Notes under the pieces: generated by a model
Told to the model about the DNA's origin: nothing
The model's database searches: none
What the model saw: the letters and a program-made list of their open reading frames with translations, nothing else
Origin: Chloroflexota bacterium
GTDB taxonomy: Bacteria > Chloroflexota > Anaerolineae > UBA2200
Direction of reading: 5' to 3'
Assembly: GCA_014360905.1 (NCBI GenBank)
Contig: JACIWW010000016.1
Span: forward strand, 1-64,000
Length of the DNA: 64,000 nt
Position numbers and translations under genes: made by a program
Part shown: positions 25,821 through 34,181 of the stretch, piece by piece
Position numbering within the stretch: the first letter of the stretch is position 1
Layout of the letters: every line of letters begins with the position of its first letter

Positions 25821-26768
25821 ATGATGTCTCAACAACCGCTGCTCTCATCTACCGAAGAGGCGCCACTGAGCGCAAAAGAGACTGCAAAACTGACTGCCAA
25901 CTCTTCCCTGCACAAAGCTCTTGAAGCCTTCCACGCCCACATGGTCAGCCAAGACCTGAGCATCCACACGATCAAAGCCTTCGACAGCGATTTGCGCCTT
26001 CTCTCTCGCTACCTGGGCCAAAGGGCGGTCATCGGCCACATCAGCACCAAACAACTGGAGGACTTTCTCCACTACTTGCGCCACGAACGCGGCGTGCCCT
26101 GCAAGATGAAATCGCTGGCGCGTCGTTTGACTACACTCAAAGTCTTTTTCTCCTGGCTGGCGGAGGAAGGCATCATCCCATCTAACCCCGCTGCCCCGCT
26201 TGTCCACCAGCGCGTCAGCACTCCCCTACCCCGTGTGCTATCCGAAAAAGAAATCGCTCAGCTCCTCACCGCTACCGAGAAGTGGCGCCGCAATGCGCAA
26301 AAACCCGATGCGCGCCCCCATCTTCTGTGCATCCTGCTGCTGAGCACGGGCATCAAAAAGTCCGAGTGCATGAACATCGCTCCTACCGACATTGACATCT
26401 CCGATCCCAATATGCCCACCGTCTTCATCCGCTACGAAAGCATCCGCCAGCGCTACAAGGAGCGCAAACTGCGCCTGCCACCTCAGTTTCCCGCTGTCCT
26501 GAGAGAGTACATTTCCCAGTACAAGCCCCAGACCAAACTCTTCGAGTGCACGGCACGCAACCTGGAATACGTATTGGACGAGTGCACCAAACGGGCTGGG
26601 TTGCCATCGCGGAGCGTCTCCTTCGAGATCCTGCGCTGGACCTGCGCCGTGCGCGACCTCAAAGCGGGCATGGATGAGGACCTCCTGCGCCGCAAATTGG
26701 GCCTATCCCGCATCACCTGGGCGGATGCACTGGACAAACTCAAGAGGCTTACTGCTGCGCCGCTCTAG
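25821..26768 (+). CDS. Tyrosine-recombinase-like protein lacking catalytic residues
   Basis: A 315-residue protein with the two-domain layout of phage-integrase/Xer recombinases. A SAM-like core-binding domain (about residues 28-125, HMVSQDLSIHTIKAFDSDLRLLSRYL) is followed by a catalytic-fold domain (about 138-312). In the catalytic fold the first Arg is Lys179 (TGIKKSE for TGLRxSE), the HxxR box is EILR (Glu269, Arg272), the next His is Trp273, and the nucleophile Tyr position reads Leu304 (LGLSRITWADAL). It could therefore bind DNA but is unlikely to cleave it. The frame is intact and the Shine-Dalgarno AAGGAG is good, so it is expressed rather than decaying. Confidence 0.8.
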   Translation: MMSQQPLLSSTEEAPLSAKETAKLTANSSLHKALEAFHAHMVSQDLSIHTIKAFDSDLRLLSRYLGQRAVIGHISTKQLEDFLHYLRHERGVPCKMKSLARRLTTLKVFFSWLAEEGIIPSNPAAPLVHQRVSTPLPRVLSEKEIAQLLTATEKWRRNAQKPDARPHLLCILLLSTGIKKSECMNIAPTDIDISDPNMPTVFIRYESIRQRYKERKLRLPPQFPAVLREYISQYKPQTKLFECTARNLEYVLDECTKRAGLPSRSVSFEILRWTCAVRDLKAGMDEDLLRRKLGLSRITWADALDKLKRLTAAPL

Positions 26769-26799
26769 ACACGGGAAGAAAGCGCCACATCGCCATTGC

Positions 26800-26897
26800 A
26801 AGCCGCCCCAGGCGGCAGGGTTTGCTCCAGGCGGACAACAGTCCGCCGTCTTTGATATGATAAAAACTTGGTGTCTTGGTGCCTTTGTAGTAAAAAC
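26800..26897. repeat. GGCGGAC hairpin and dispersed CTTGGTGTCTTGGTG repeat
   Basis: A GGCGGAC-AACA-GTCCGCC hairpin (about 26832-26849) preceded by TTTGCTCCA is followed by AAAACTTGGTGTCTTGGTGCC and TTTGTAG. The latter is one arm of the repeat seen complete at 22026-22092. Confidence 0.7.
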
Positions 26898-26927
26898 TAT
26901 TCCCCTCCGCCTGGCTTTGCGGCAAAA

Positions 26928-26956
26928 TTGGAAAAAACCCATTTCTGTGCTAAAAT
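26928..26956 (+). promoter_or_regulatory. Promoter of the first heterodimeric ABC exporter pair
   Basis: TTGGAA (26928-26933) and TAAAAT (26951-26956) are 17 bp apart, about 60 bp upstream of the preferred ATG at 27018. Confidence 0.55.
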
Positions 26957-27017
26957 GGTCCATTGTCCTTGTTCGGTTGAAACACGAACAGCGCAAACAA
27001 CCATCTCTAGGACTTGT

Positions 27018-28833
27018 ATGACGCGCTCATCTGCGACGAAAAATGCATACGATTTGAAGGACATGGTCACTTCCAACCGCTTAGAGGGCCTGTGGCGGCT
27101 GATGACTGGCTTTCGTTTGCCCTACCTGGCCGCCACGGTCAGCCTGGCTATTGCCGCTACTTCCAGGGCAGGAGAGCATTTCTTGCTGCGCTACTTCGTG
27201 GATCAGGTGCTGACGCAGGACCTGAGCTACTTGTGGCTGGTCGTGCTAGCATTTGTCGGGCTGGCGGCGTTAGAAGGCGGGTTCACTTTTCTCAGCGGCC
27301 GGCTGGCTGCCTACACCGCCGAGGGCATCACATTGCGCCTGCGCAACTACCTTTTCGACCACATCCAACGCTTGTCATTCACTTATCACGACCACACCTC
27401 CACCGGCGAACTGATTGAGCGTTGCACCTCCGATGTGGATGCGGTGCGCCGTTTCTTTGCCGACCAGGCTATCGGCGTGGGGCGCATCCTCTCCCTGTTC
27501 CTCATCAGCCTTGCGGCACTGTTGCGCCTGAACGTACGGTTGGCGCTGCTCTCCGTGGTCGCCGTGCCCATCCTGGTTGCCATGTCCGTCTTCTTCTTCA
27601 GGAGGGTCTCCAAAGCCTATGAAGCGATGCAGCAACAGGAAGCGGTCGTCTCCACCACTTTGCAGGAGAACCTGACCGGCGTGCGCGTAGTCAGGGCCTT
27701 TGCCCGCCAGGACTTTGAACGGCAAAAGTTCCAGCAGGATAGTTGGGAAAAGTTCCGTCGCGCGCGGTGTTTCATGACCATGCATGCGCTGTACTGGCCC
27801 ATCTCCGACACAATCTGTGGCGCACAGACCCTGTTCGGCGTGGCCGTAGGCGCCTGGATGGCAATGCATGGCACCATCACTGTGGGCACCTATTTGGCTT
27901 ACACTGGCTTGCTCATCTGGGTCGTCTGGCCCATACGCAACCTGGGGCGGCTCATCGTGCAGATGTCCAGCGGGCTGGTTTCTTACGAACGCGTCGCTGA
28001 GATCATCGCGCAGAAGCGCGAGCCGCTGACGGAAGGCAGATACCAGCCGCGAGGCAATGTGCGCGGTGAAATCATCTTCGATCGCGTCAGCTTCGAGTAC
28101 TCTTCAGGTTATCGCGCATTGGACAATATCTCCTTCCGCTGCGTACCAGGGCAGGTAACTGCCCTGCTGGGTTCGACCGGCTCGGGCAGGACGACGCTGG
28201 TGAACCTATTGCCCCGTTTCTACGATTACACCAATGGCAGCCTGACCCTGGACGGCGTGGAGTTGAAGGACTACCCACGCCACTACCTGCGTCGGCAGAT
28301 CGGCATCGTGGAGCAGGAGCCATTCCTCTTCTCGCGCACCATCCGCGAGAACTTGACCCACGGCGTCCAGCGCAAGGTCACGCAGGACGAAATAGAGGCG
28401 GCCGCGCGCCGCGGCCATTCACGATGAAATCATGCAGTTCCCAAAAGGCTATGACACGCTCGTTGGCGAGCGCGGGGTGATGCTATCTGGCGGGCAGAAA
28501 CAACGCGTCGCCATTGCCCGCACGCTTTTGAAGGATCCGCGCATCCTCATCCTCGACGACGCCACCTCATCGGTGGACGTGGAGACTGAGCACCTCATTC
28601 GCCAGGCTTTGGAGCGCCTCATGCATGGCCGCACTACCTTTATCATCGCCCACCGCATCCAAAGCGTGATGAACGCCGACCTAATTCTGGTCTTTGACCA
28701 GGGTCGCATCGTGCAGATGGGTACACACGAGGAACTGCTGCAGCAAGAGGGCATCTACCGGCGCATCTATGAGCTGCAGACGCGGGTGGATGTCGAGCTA
28801 GAGAAAGAGATAGCCAGTGTCGGAATACTTTGA
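27018..28833 (+). pseudogene. ABC exporter half-transporter, interrupted by a frameshift
   Basis: The first frame (27018-28427) encodes six membrane helices and the start of the ATPase domain, with Walker A LGSTGSGRTT and Q-loop IGIVEQEPFLFSRTI. The rest of the domain (signature LSGGQKQRVAIARTLL, Walker B ILILDDATSSVD, IIAHRIQSV) continues in another frame from about 28413 to 28833. Removing one C from the GCGCGCCGCGGCC run near 28411-28416 restores a continuous protein reading through HDEIMQFPKGYDTLVGERG. The Walker B glutamate is Asp (LDDATS), as in the degenerate subunit of heterodimeric exporters. Start at ATG 27018 is preferred. It is either truly broken or a sequencing or assembly error in a GC run. 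Confidence 0.85.
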
Positions 28834-30628
28834 CGAAGAGGAAGAAAAGCAAACAGAGGTCAGCCTGCAGACGCTGTGCCGCATCCTGGCTCAGACCAAG
28901 CCGCACTGGAAGTGGGTGGTTGGGTTCATGGTTTCGGTCGCCGTTGTCTCGGTGCTGGATTCGGTCTTTGCCTACCTGCGCAAGCAGATTGTTGACCAGG
29001 GCATTTTGGGCGGCAATCAGACCGTTTTTGTCCAGACATTGTTGATCTATGGCGCGACGATCCTGGCGCAAGCGCTCGGCGTATTCGCTTTCATTTATTT
29101 AGTAGGCATCTTGGGACAGCGCATCGAGTATGACCTGCGTCAGGCGATGTTCGACCACCTGCAGGAACTGTCCTTCGACTACTTCAACCGCCGGCCAGTG
29201 GGCTGGATCATGGCACGCGTGACCTCGGATTCGGAACGTGTGGCGCATCTGGTCACCTGGGGGTTGTTGGACGTGACCTGGGGACTGCTGAATATTGCCA
29301 CATCCGCTGTTTTCATGTACATTATCAACTGGCGGTTGGCGCTGATTGTCCTGACCATGCTGCCTATCTTGCTGGTGGTGGCGGCGCAGTTCCAGAAGAG
29401 GATCCTCCGCGAATACCGCCGCGTGCGGCGCTTCAATTCCAAGATCACCGCCGCTTACAACGAAAATATCACCGGTGTGCGCGTGGTCAAGGCGCTTTGC
29501 CGCGAAGAGGAGAATTTGCGCGAGTTCGGCGCGCTTTCTTCGGACATGTACCGTTCTTCTTACCGTGCGGCTTGGCTTTCTGCACTGTTCCTGCCCACCG
29601 TGCAGATCATCAGCGCCTTGGGCGCGGCCAGCGTCATCGGGTACGGCGGTTGGCAAATACGCTGGGGCGGGATCACCATCGGCGGCATCCAGGCCTTTCT
29701 CTCTTACATTGGCTTTATGATGTGGCCCATCCAGGACCTGGCGCGTGTTTATGCCGAGCTGCAGCATGCCCTGGCCTCCGGCGAGCGCATCTTTGCCCTG
29801 CTGGATACGGCGCCCACCGTAGCGGACCGACCCGGCGCGGTGGAAGTGGACACCATCCGCGGCGACATTTCCTTCGAGCACGTCTATTTCGACTACGATC
29901 CAGAAACGCCCGTGCTGGAGGATTTCAATCTTTATGTCAAACAAGGCGAGACCATCGCCCTGGTGGGGCCTACCGGCGGTGGTAAGACCACCATCGTCAA
30001 CCTCCTGTGCCGCTTCTACGAGCCATGTCAGGGGGTAATCCGCATCGCGGGGCGCGACTATCGGGAGTTATCATTACACTCTATCCAATCGCGCATTGGC
30101 GTGGTGCTGCAAACGCCACACCTGTTCTCCGGCACCATTCGTGAAAACATCCGCTACGGCCGCCTAGGAGCTACAGATGAGGAAGTGGAAGAGGCGGCGC
30201 TTATCGCAGGTGCACACGACTTTATCGTGAAGCTGGAGAAGGGCTACGATACAGAGGTGGGCGAAGGCGGGCAACTGCTCTCGGTGGGGCAGAAGCAACT
30301 CATCAGCCTGGCGCGGGCGGTACTGGCGCAGCCAGACATCTTTGTCATGGATGAGGCGACCAGTTCCGTGGACACGCTAACTGAAGCCTCTATCCAGAAA
30401 GGCATGGAGGCGTTGATGAAGGGCCGCACCAGCTTTATCATTGCCCATCGCCTTTCTACCATCAAGCGCGCCAACCGCATCCTGTTCATTGACCACGGGC
30501 GCATCGTCGAGATGGGCAGCCATGCCGAGCTCCTGCGTGCTAAGGGGCGCTACTACCAACTCCATGTGCAGCAATTCCAACGCGAGCTGGAGCAAGAGGT
30601 GCTGGGTCTGGAAGTCGCCGCCAACTGA
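28817..30628 (+). CDS. ABC exporter half-transporter, catalytically complete partner
   Basis: A 603-residue permease-ATPase with six helices (about residues 30-320). The ATPase domain has Walker A GPTGGGKTT, signature LLSVGQKQLISLARAV (Val in place of the second Gly-region residue) and Walker B IFVMDEATSSVD with Glu. Its start GTG 28817 overlaps the end of the frameshifted upstream gene by 17 bp. Together they form a heterodimer in which this subunit carries the catalytic glutamate and the partner an Asp, as in TM287/288 or LmrCD. Likely substrates are drugs, lipids or peptides. Confidence 0.92.
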   Translation: MSEYFDEEEEKQTEVSLQTLCRILAQTKPHWKWVVGFMVSVAVVSVLDSVFAYLRKQIVDQGILGGNQTVFVQTLLIYGATILAQALGVFAFIYLVGILGQRIEYDLRQAMFDHLQELSFDYFNRRPVGWIMARVTSDSERVAHLVTWGLLDVTWGLLNIATSAVFMYIINWRLALIVLTMLPILLVVAAQFQKRILREYRRVRRFNSKITAAYNENITGVRVVKALCREEENLREFGALSSDMYRSSYRAAWLSALFLPTVQIISALGAASVIGYGGWQIRWGGITIGGIQAFLSYIGFMMWPIQDLARVYAELQHALASGERIFALLDTAPTVADRPGAVEVDTIRGDISFEHVYFDYDPETPVLEDFNLYVKQGETIALVGPTGGGKTTIVNLLCRFYEPCQGVIRIAGRDYRELSLHSIQSRIGVVLQTPHLFSGTIRENIRYGRLGATDEEVEEAALIAGAHDFIVKLEKGYDTEVGEGGQLLSVGQKQLISLARAVLAQPDIFVMDEATSSVDTLTEASIQKGMEALMKGRTSFIIAHRLSTIKRANRILFIDHGRIVEMGSHAELLRAKGRYYQLHVQQFQRELEQEVLGLEVAAN

Positions 30629-30635
30629 GAATACG

Positions 30636-30700
30636 GGGGCGAATACGAGATTCGCCCCTACGCGGCGTATTGCTCCGCGCGGACAACAGTCCGCACTCTG
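30636..30700. repeat. Two hairpin modules after the ABC pair
   Basis: GGGGCGAAT and ATTCGCCCC around ACGAG (30636-30658) form a perfect 9-bp hairpin, followed by a degenerate GCGGAC-AACA-GTCCGC hairpin (about 30678-30693). The first may stop transcription of the ABC operon but lacks a T-run. Confidence 0.65.
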
Positions 30701-30721
30701 CTGAAATGGGTCAAGGTTGAG

Positions 30722-30749
30722 TTGCACTTTTGCTGTTTGCTGCTATAAT
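30722..30749 (+). promoter_or_regulatory. Promoter placing transcription start at the ATG (leaderless)
   Basis: TTGCAC (30722-30727) and a consensus TATAAT (30744-30749) are 16 bp apart. The A of the methyltransferase ATG is 7 bp downstream of the -10 box, exactly where transcription should begin, and there is no Shine-Dalgarno before the ATG. Confidence 0.65.
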
Positions 30750-30755
30750 CAGTGC

Positions 30756-31571
30756 ATGGCTATTTATGACCAGTATGCACGGGTATACGACGAGTCCGGG
30801 CAAATTGCCTTCAGCTTGAAGATGATCCCCTACTTGGATGAGCTATTGCAGCGCCATCCTGTGCCGGCACGTTCTATGCTCGATCTGGCCTGTGGCACGG
30901 GCACAGTGGCGGTGGCTTTTGCCCAGCAAGGGTGGGAGGTCTATGGCGTGGATGCCTCCGCGGGTATGCTGGAGCAAGCCAGGCGCAAAGCAGCGCAGAT
31001 AGGGCAGTCAGTGACATTCAGTCAGCAAGATATGCGCCAATTCGTCCTGCCGCACGCGGTGGGGCTGGTCTCTTGCCTTTACGACAGCCTCAACTACATG
31101 CTCACCCTTGCTGACCTGCAGCTCGTCTTCCAGCGCGTAGCAGCGGCTCTGCTGCCGAATGGCGTGTTCATGGGCGACATGAACACCCGGGAGATGCTGG
31201 AGCATGTGTGGGATAACAACACCTTCTTTGTCGAGGGCAAGAACCTGGCCATCGTCATGGTCAGCAGCTACGACCCAGAAATGGGGCTATCCACCGTAGA
31301 TGTGGTGGGCTTTGTGCGGCAGGAAAACGGGCTGTACGAGCGCTTCGAGGAACGACACATGGAAAGGGCTTACGAGAACATGCAAGTCCGGGCGGCATTG
31401 GAAAGGGCCGGCTTGCGCGTAGAAGCTGCCTACGAATGCTTCAGCTTCGACCCGCCGGATGAGGAGACCAGGCGCATCCTGTGGGTAGCAAGGGCGCACA
31501 CGAATCGGGACACGGAATACGAAGCATGTAACACGCAATCCCTTCACTCCCTCCTGATCAACCATGTATAA
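30756..31571 (+). CDS. Class I SAM-dependent methyltransferase
   Basis: A 271-residue protein starting MAIYDQYARVYD. Motif I is MLDLACGTGTVAVAFA, the acidic residue of motif II lies in VYGVDASAGMLEQAR, and motif III/IV is LVSCLYDSLNYML. This is the common ubiE/SmtA-like small-molecule methyltransferase fold; the substrate is unknown. The ATG at 30756 is preferred over an in-frame codon at 30717 because the latter would lie upstream of the promoter. The last 8 bp overlap the next gene, so the two are co-translated. The C-terminal 20 residues are not part of the fold. Confidence 0.85.
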   Translation: MAIYDQYARVYDESGQIAFSLKMIPYLDELLQRHPVPARSMLDLACGTGTVAVAFAQQGWEVYGVDASAGMLEQARRKAAQIGQSVTFSQQDMRQFVLPHAVGLVSCLYDSLNYMLTLADLQLVFQRVAAALLPNGVFMGDMNTREMLEHVWDNNTFFVEGKNLAIVMVSSYDPEMGLSTVDVVGFVRQENGLYERFEERHMERAYENMQVRAALERAGLRVEAAYECFSFDPPDEETRRILWVARAHTNRDTEYEACNTQSLHSLLINHV

Positions 31572-32247
31572 TCGCTTTCTAGGCCTCATCTACGCCATTG
31601 CCTATGCCTTGCAGCGCAGCAAGGTGGGTTTCTTGTGCCTGCGCATCGGGGCGATCTTGCTGTGCTTGTTCGCGGCTGCTTCAGTCGCCTGGCGCGGCTG
31701 GGAGCGCGGATTTGCCTGGAGCGATGCCGGCCTGATTGTGCTGTGCTTTCTCCTGGCTTTCCTGCTTTTCTGGGCGGATAGAAGGCGGTACGTAGTTTTC
31801 CGGGTGCGCCCTGTCGCTTGGACAGATGCCACACCAGACCTTGCCGCCGAAGAAAAGCTCTTTCTGCATGGCAGCGGCGTCTTTGAGGTGAGCAATATGA
31901 GCCGCTACCTGGTGGAGGTGCCGGTAGTATTCTGGACGACGCAACTGGCGGAGCATATCCTGGCAGCCAAGGTGCGCGCTTTCAATATCCTTGGCGTGGG
32001 CGTGCCCACTGATGAGCGCGGCTGGTGGTACATCTTTCTAGAACCGCGCCACGTCGTCGAAATCCAGGTTGGTGAGCTGTGCTTTGGCTTGCGCTGTCGG
32101 CCTGCGGTGCGCCTGCTCTACGAGACGAAGAAGGGTCGCCAGCCTATCCATCTGAGCTGCGAGAGCGCGGCACAATTGGCCTGCCTAGTGAAGGAACTGC
32201 GCGCCAAGGCGCAGGCAGCAAGCGGGGTAGGTGGGGAAGGTCGTTGA
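31564..32247 (+). CDS. Membrane-anchored protein, function unknown
   Basis: A 227-residue protein with two hydrophobic segments (about residues 20-45 and 54-70), then a soluble domain of about 150 residues rich in beta-strand character (VEVPVVFWTTQLAEHILAAKVRAFNILGVGVPTDERGWWYIFL). No family is recognised. It overlaps the methyltransferase gene by 8 bp, implying a shared transcript and perhaps a shared role at the membrane. Repeat DNA follows its stop. Confidence 0.7.
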   Translation: MYNRFLGLIYAIAYALQRSKVGFLCLRIGAILLCLFAAASVAWRGWERGFAWSDAGLIVLCFLLAFLLFWADRRRYVVFRVRPVAWTDATPDLAAEEKLFLHGSGVFEVSNMSRYLVEVPVVFWTTQLAEHILAAKVRAFNILGVGVPTDERGWWYIFLEPRHVVEIQVGELCFGLRCRPAVRLLYETKKGRQPIHLSCESAAQLACLVKELRAKAQAASGVGGEGR

Positions 32248-32254
32248 TTTTTGC

Positions 32255-32445
32255 ACCACAGAGCGTGCTGAGAACGGTGTCATCCTGAGCCTTGCCTCGA
32301 GCAGAGCGAAGGGGCAGCGAAGGATCTCCATCACCCCCCTCGCCCTCTGGGAGAGGGGTTGGGGGTGAGGGCCAGCCCAGCCCCTTGCGCGGACTGTGCG
32401 GAGCAAACCTTGCCGCCTGCAGTGGCTCACAATGACGGAGGGAGG
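32255..32445. repeat. Dispersed repeat: reverse of 'gatcCTTCGCT...CTCAGGATGAC' plus hairpins
   Basis: The sequence CATCCTGAGCCTTGCC...GCGAAGGATCTCC is a commonly seen intergenic repeat type in environmental bacteria. It is followed by CGCCCTCTGGGAGAGGG and GGTTGGGGGTGAGGG, and ends with CACAATGACGGAGGGAGG just before the folC stop. No gene is evident here. Confidence 0.5.
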
Positions 32446-32449
32446 CGGT

Positions 32450-33817
32450 TTAGACTTTGGGGTCTAGCGGTGGCAGCGGCATATTGTGCAGACGCAGCCA
32501 GGCCTCGCGGGCTTCGCCCGCTGTGCTGAAGGAGCCTGCCGCTACCACCAACCCGTCCGTGTCTGCCTGTCCCAATGCCACACGCGTGGCTTCACCTACA
32601 TCAGCGATCACTTGGGTGGGAATGCCATAGCGGACTGCTTCCGTCTCTAATTGCTCTGGGTCTGCTGCGCGTGGATGGTGCGAACGAGTGAAGGTCGCAC
32701 CGCGGGCATGCGGCAGCAACTGGTGCAGGATAGCTGGGATGTCTTTGTCACTGAGGATGGCGAGGACAAACCATGGCTTTCGGTTCGGGAAGTATTGCTG
32801 CAGAGTTTCGGCAAGGCAACGCGCCGAATCCACATTGTGCGCTCCGTCCACGATAAAGTAGGGGGAGCGCCCCATGATTTCGAAACGTGCTGGCCAGACC
32901 ACATCGCGCAGCCCTTGACGCAACGCCGTATTGCTGACCTGCCACCCTAAGGAACGCAGCACTTCGACGGTCTGCAGGACGACAGTGGCGTTGCGCAGTT
33001 GGTGCTTGCCCAGGAGCGGAATATAAAGCTCCTTGTAAAGCCCATTGTTGGGGAGAGGGTTCTGCCCACGATGTGTGGCGGTGAATTCCTGCCCCTCCAA
33101 ACTGTATTCGGTGTTGCGCCATTGCCAGTCCTTGCCGACGGCATGGAGCGGGGCATGTTTCTCGCTGGCGACGCGCTCGATCACCGCCATCGCTGCCGGC
33201 TCCTGCGGCGCAGATACGACGGGCACACCCTCTTTGATGATACCCGCCTTCTCGGTAGCGATCTTGCGCAGCGTCTTGCCAAGGATGTGCATATGGTCAT
33301 GGCCAATCGTGCTGATAATGGAAACGAGCGGCAGGATGACATTGGTAGCATCCAGCCTCCCACCCAGGCCCACCTCTACGACGGCAATGTCCACCCCGAC
33401 TTGCGCGAAGTAGGCAAAAGCAAGCGCCGTGGCGACCTCGAAGGTAGTCAACTCCTTATCCCGCTCCGCGATAGGGCGAATTTGACCCACAAGGGCCGCA
33501 AAGTCGGCCTCGGGGATATAGTCGTTGTTCACCTGGATGCGTTCACGGAAAGAGTGCAAGTGCGGCGAGATGTACAGTCCGGTGCGGTAGCCGGCCATCT
33601 TGAGAATGGAGGCAAGCATAGCGCAAGTGGAGCCTTTGCCTTTGGTGCCGGCAATGTGCACGCTCTGGAACTTGTGGTGCGGATTGTCCAGCGCCTCGAG
33701 CAGGCGCTCGACACGTCGCAAGTCAAAGAACTGCGGCGCGTAGGCATAGGTTGACTTGATCTCATAGTTGGTGAGGCTGTATAAATAGCTCAGCGCTTCT
33801 GGATAAGAGATGGGCAC
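32450..33817 (-). CDS. folC: Folylpolyglutamate synthase / dihydrofolate synthase
   Basis: A 455-residue Mur-ligase-fold enzyme that adds glutamate to (dihydro)folate. The P-loop is HIAGTKGKGST. Other folC signatures are the folate-site LYISPHLHSFRERI, VEVGLGGRLDATN, and IGHDHMHILGKTLRKIATEKAGI. The C-terminal domain contains FIVDGAHNVDSARCL. Length matches the family. The start was moved to GTG 33817 because AAGGAG lies 8 bp upstream; longer frame extensions would bury this site. It is transcribed alone on the minus strand between repeat islands. Confidence 0.95.
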   Translation of the reverse strand: MPISYPEALSYLYSLTNYEIKSTYAYAPQFFDLRRVERLLEALDNPHHKFQSVHIAGTKGKGSTCAMLASILKMAGYRTGLYISPHLHSFRERIQVNNDYIPEADFAALVGQIRPIAERDKELTTFEVATALAFAYFAQVGVDIAVVEVGLGGRLDATNVILPLVSIISTIGHDHMHILGKTLRKIATEKAGIIKEGVPVVSAPQEPAAMAVIERVASEKHAPLHAVGKDWQWRNTEYSLEGQEFTATHRGQNPLPNNGLYKELYIPLLGKHQLRNATVVLQTVEVLRSLGWQVSNTALRQGLRDVVWPARFEIMGRSPYFIVDGAHNVDSARCLAETLQQYFPNRKPWFVLAILSDKDIPAILHQLLPHARGATFTRSHHPRAADPEQLETEAVRYGIPTQVIADVGEATRVALGQADTDGLVVAAGSFSTAGEAREAWLRLHNMPLPPLDPKV

Positions 33818-33894
33818 GCATTGTTCTCCTTGCATGAGATGGCCAATTTTAGCGCCAAGGGCTAGAGATGGCAAATGGGAAACGAATCATTATG

Positions 33895-34180
33895 GCTATG
33901 CTTGTAGTGAGCGCTTCAGCGCTCGGACTGCCTCTCCCCCTGGGAGATGGCCATCAGCGAATAGGGGAACGAATAGGCAGAGATTCGTTCATTCGTTTTG
34001 GCGCAGCCATTCGTTGATGGCATTCCTGTCCCAGGCGGACAACAGTCCGCCTGCATTCTTGGCGTGGACTATTGTCCACGCCAAGCAGATGCCAGGGATT
34101 GAAACCCCTGGCTAAAAGCGAAAAACTCCTTTCAGGGGCTTCTCACTTCAGCCGGGGAATTCATTCCCCGGCTATGTCCT
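33895..34180. repeat. Mosaic hairpin-repeat island
   Basis: The 364-bp gap 33818-34181 holds no gene. In order it has a GTAG-footed TGAGCGC-TTCA-GCGCTC hairpin (about 33905-33927), an inverted pair GGCCATCAGCGAAT / ATTCGTTGATGGC (about 33948-34022), GGCGGAC-AACA-GTCCGCC (about 34034-34051) and a GCGTGGAC-TATT-GTCCACGC hairpin. The end is the block CCAGGGAT-TGAA, GCCCCTGAAA class, CCGGGGAA-TTCA-TTCCCCGG (about 34091-34175), which abuts the stop of the next gene. Confidence 0.85.
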
Positions 34181-34181
34181 C

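Noticed and set aside
25047-25835. Long frames on both strands across the 105-bp repeats
   Set aside because: The 105-bp period is a multiple of three, so any stop-free unit gives a long frame; the translations carry no family signal and run into the zur gene.
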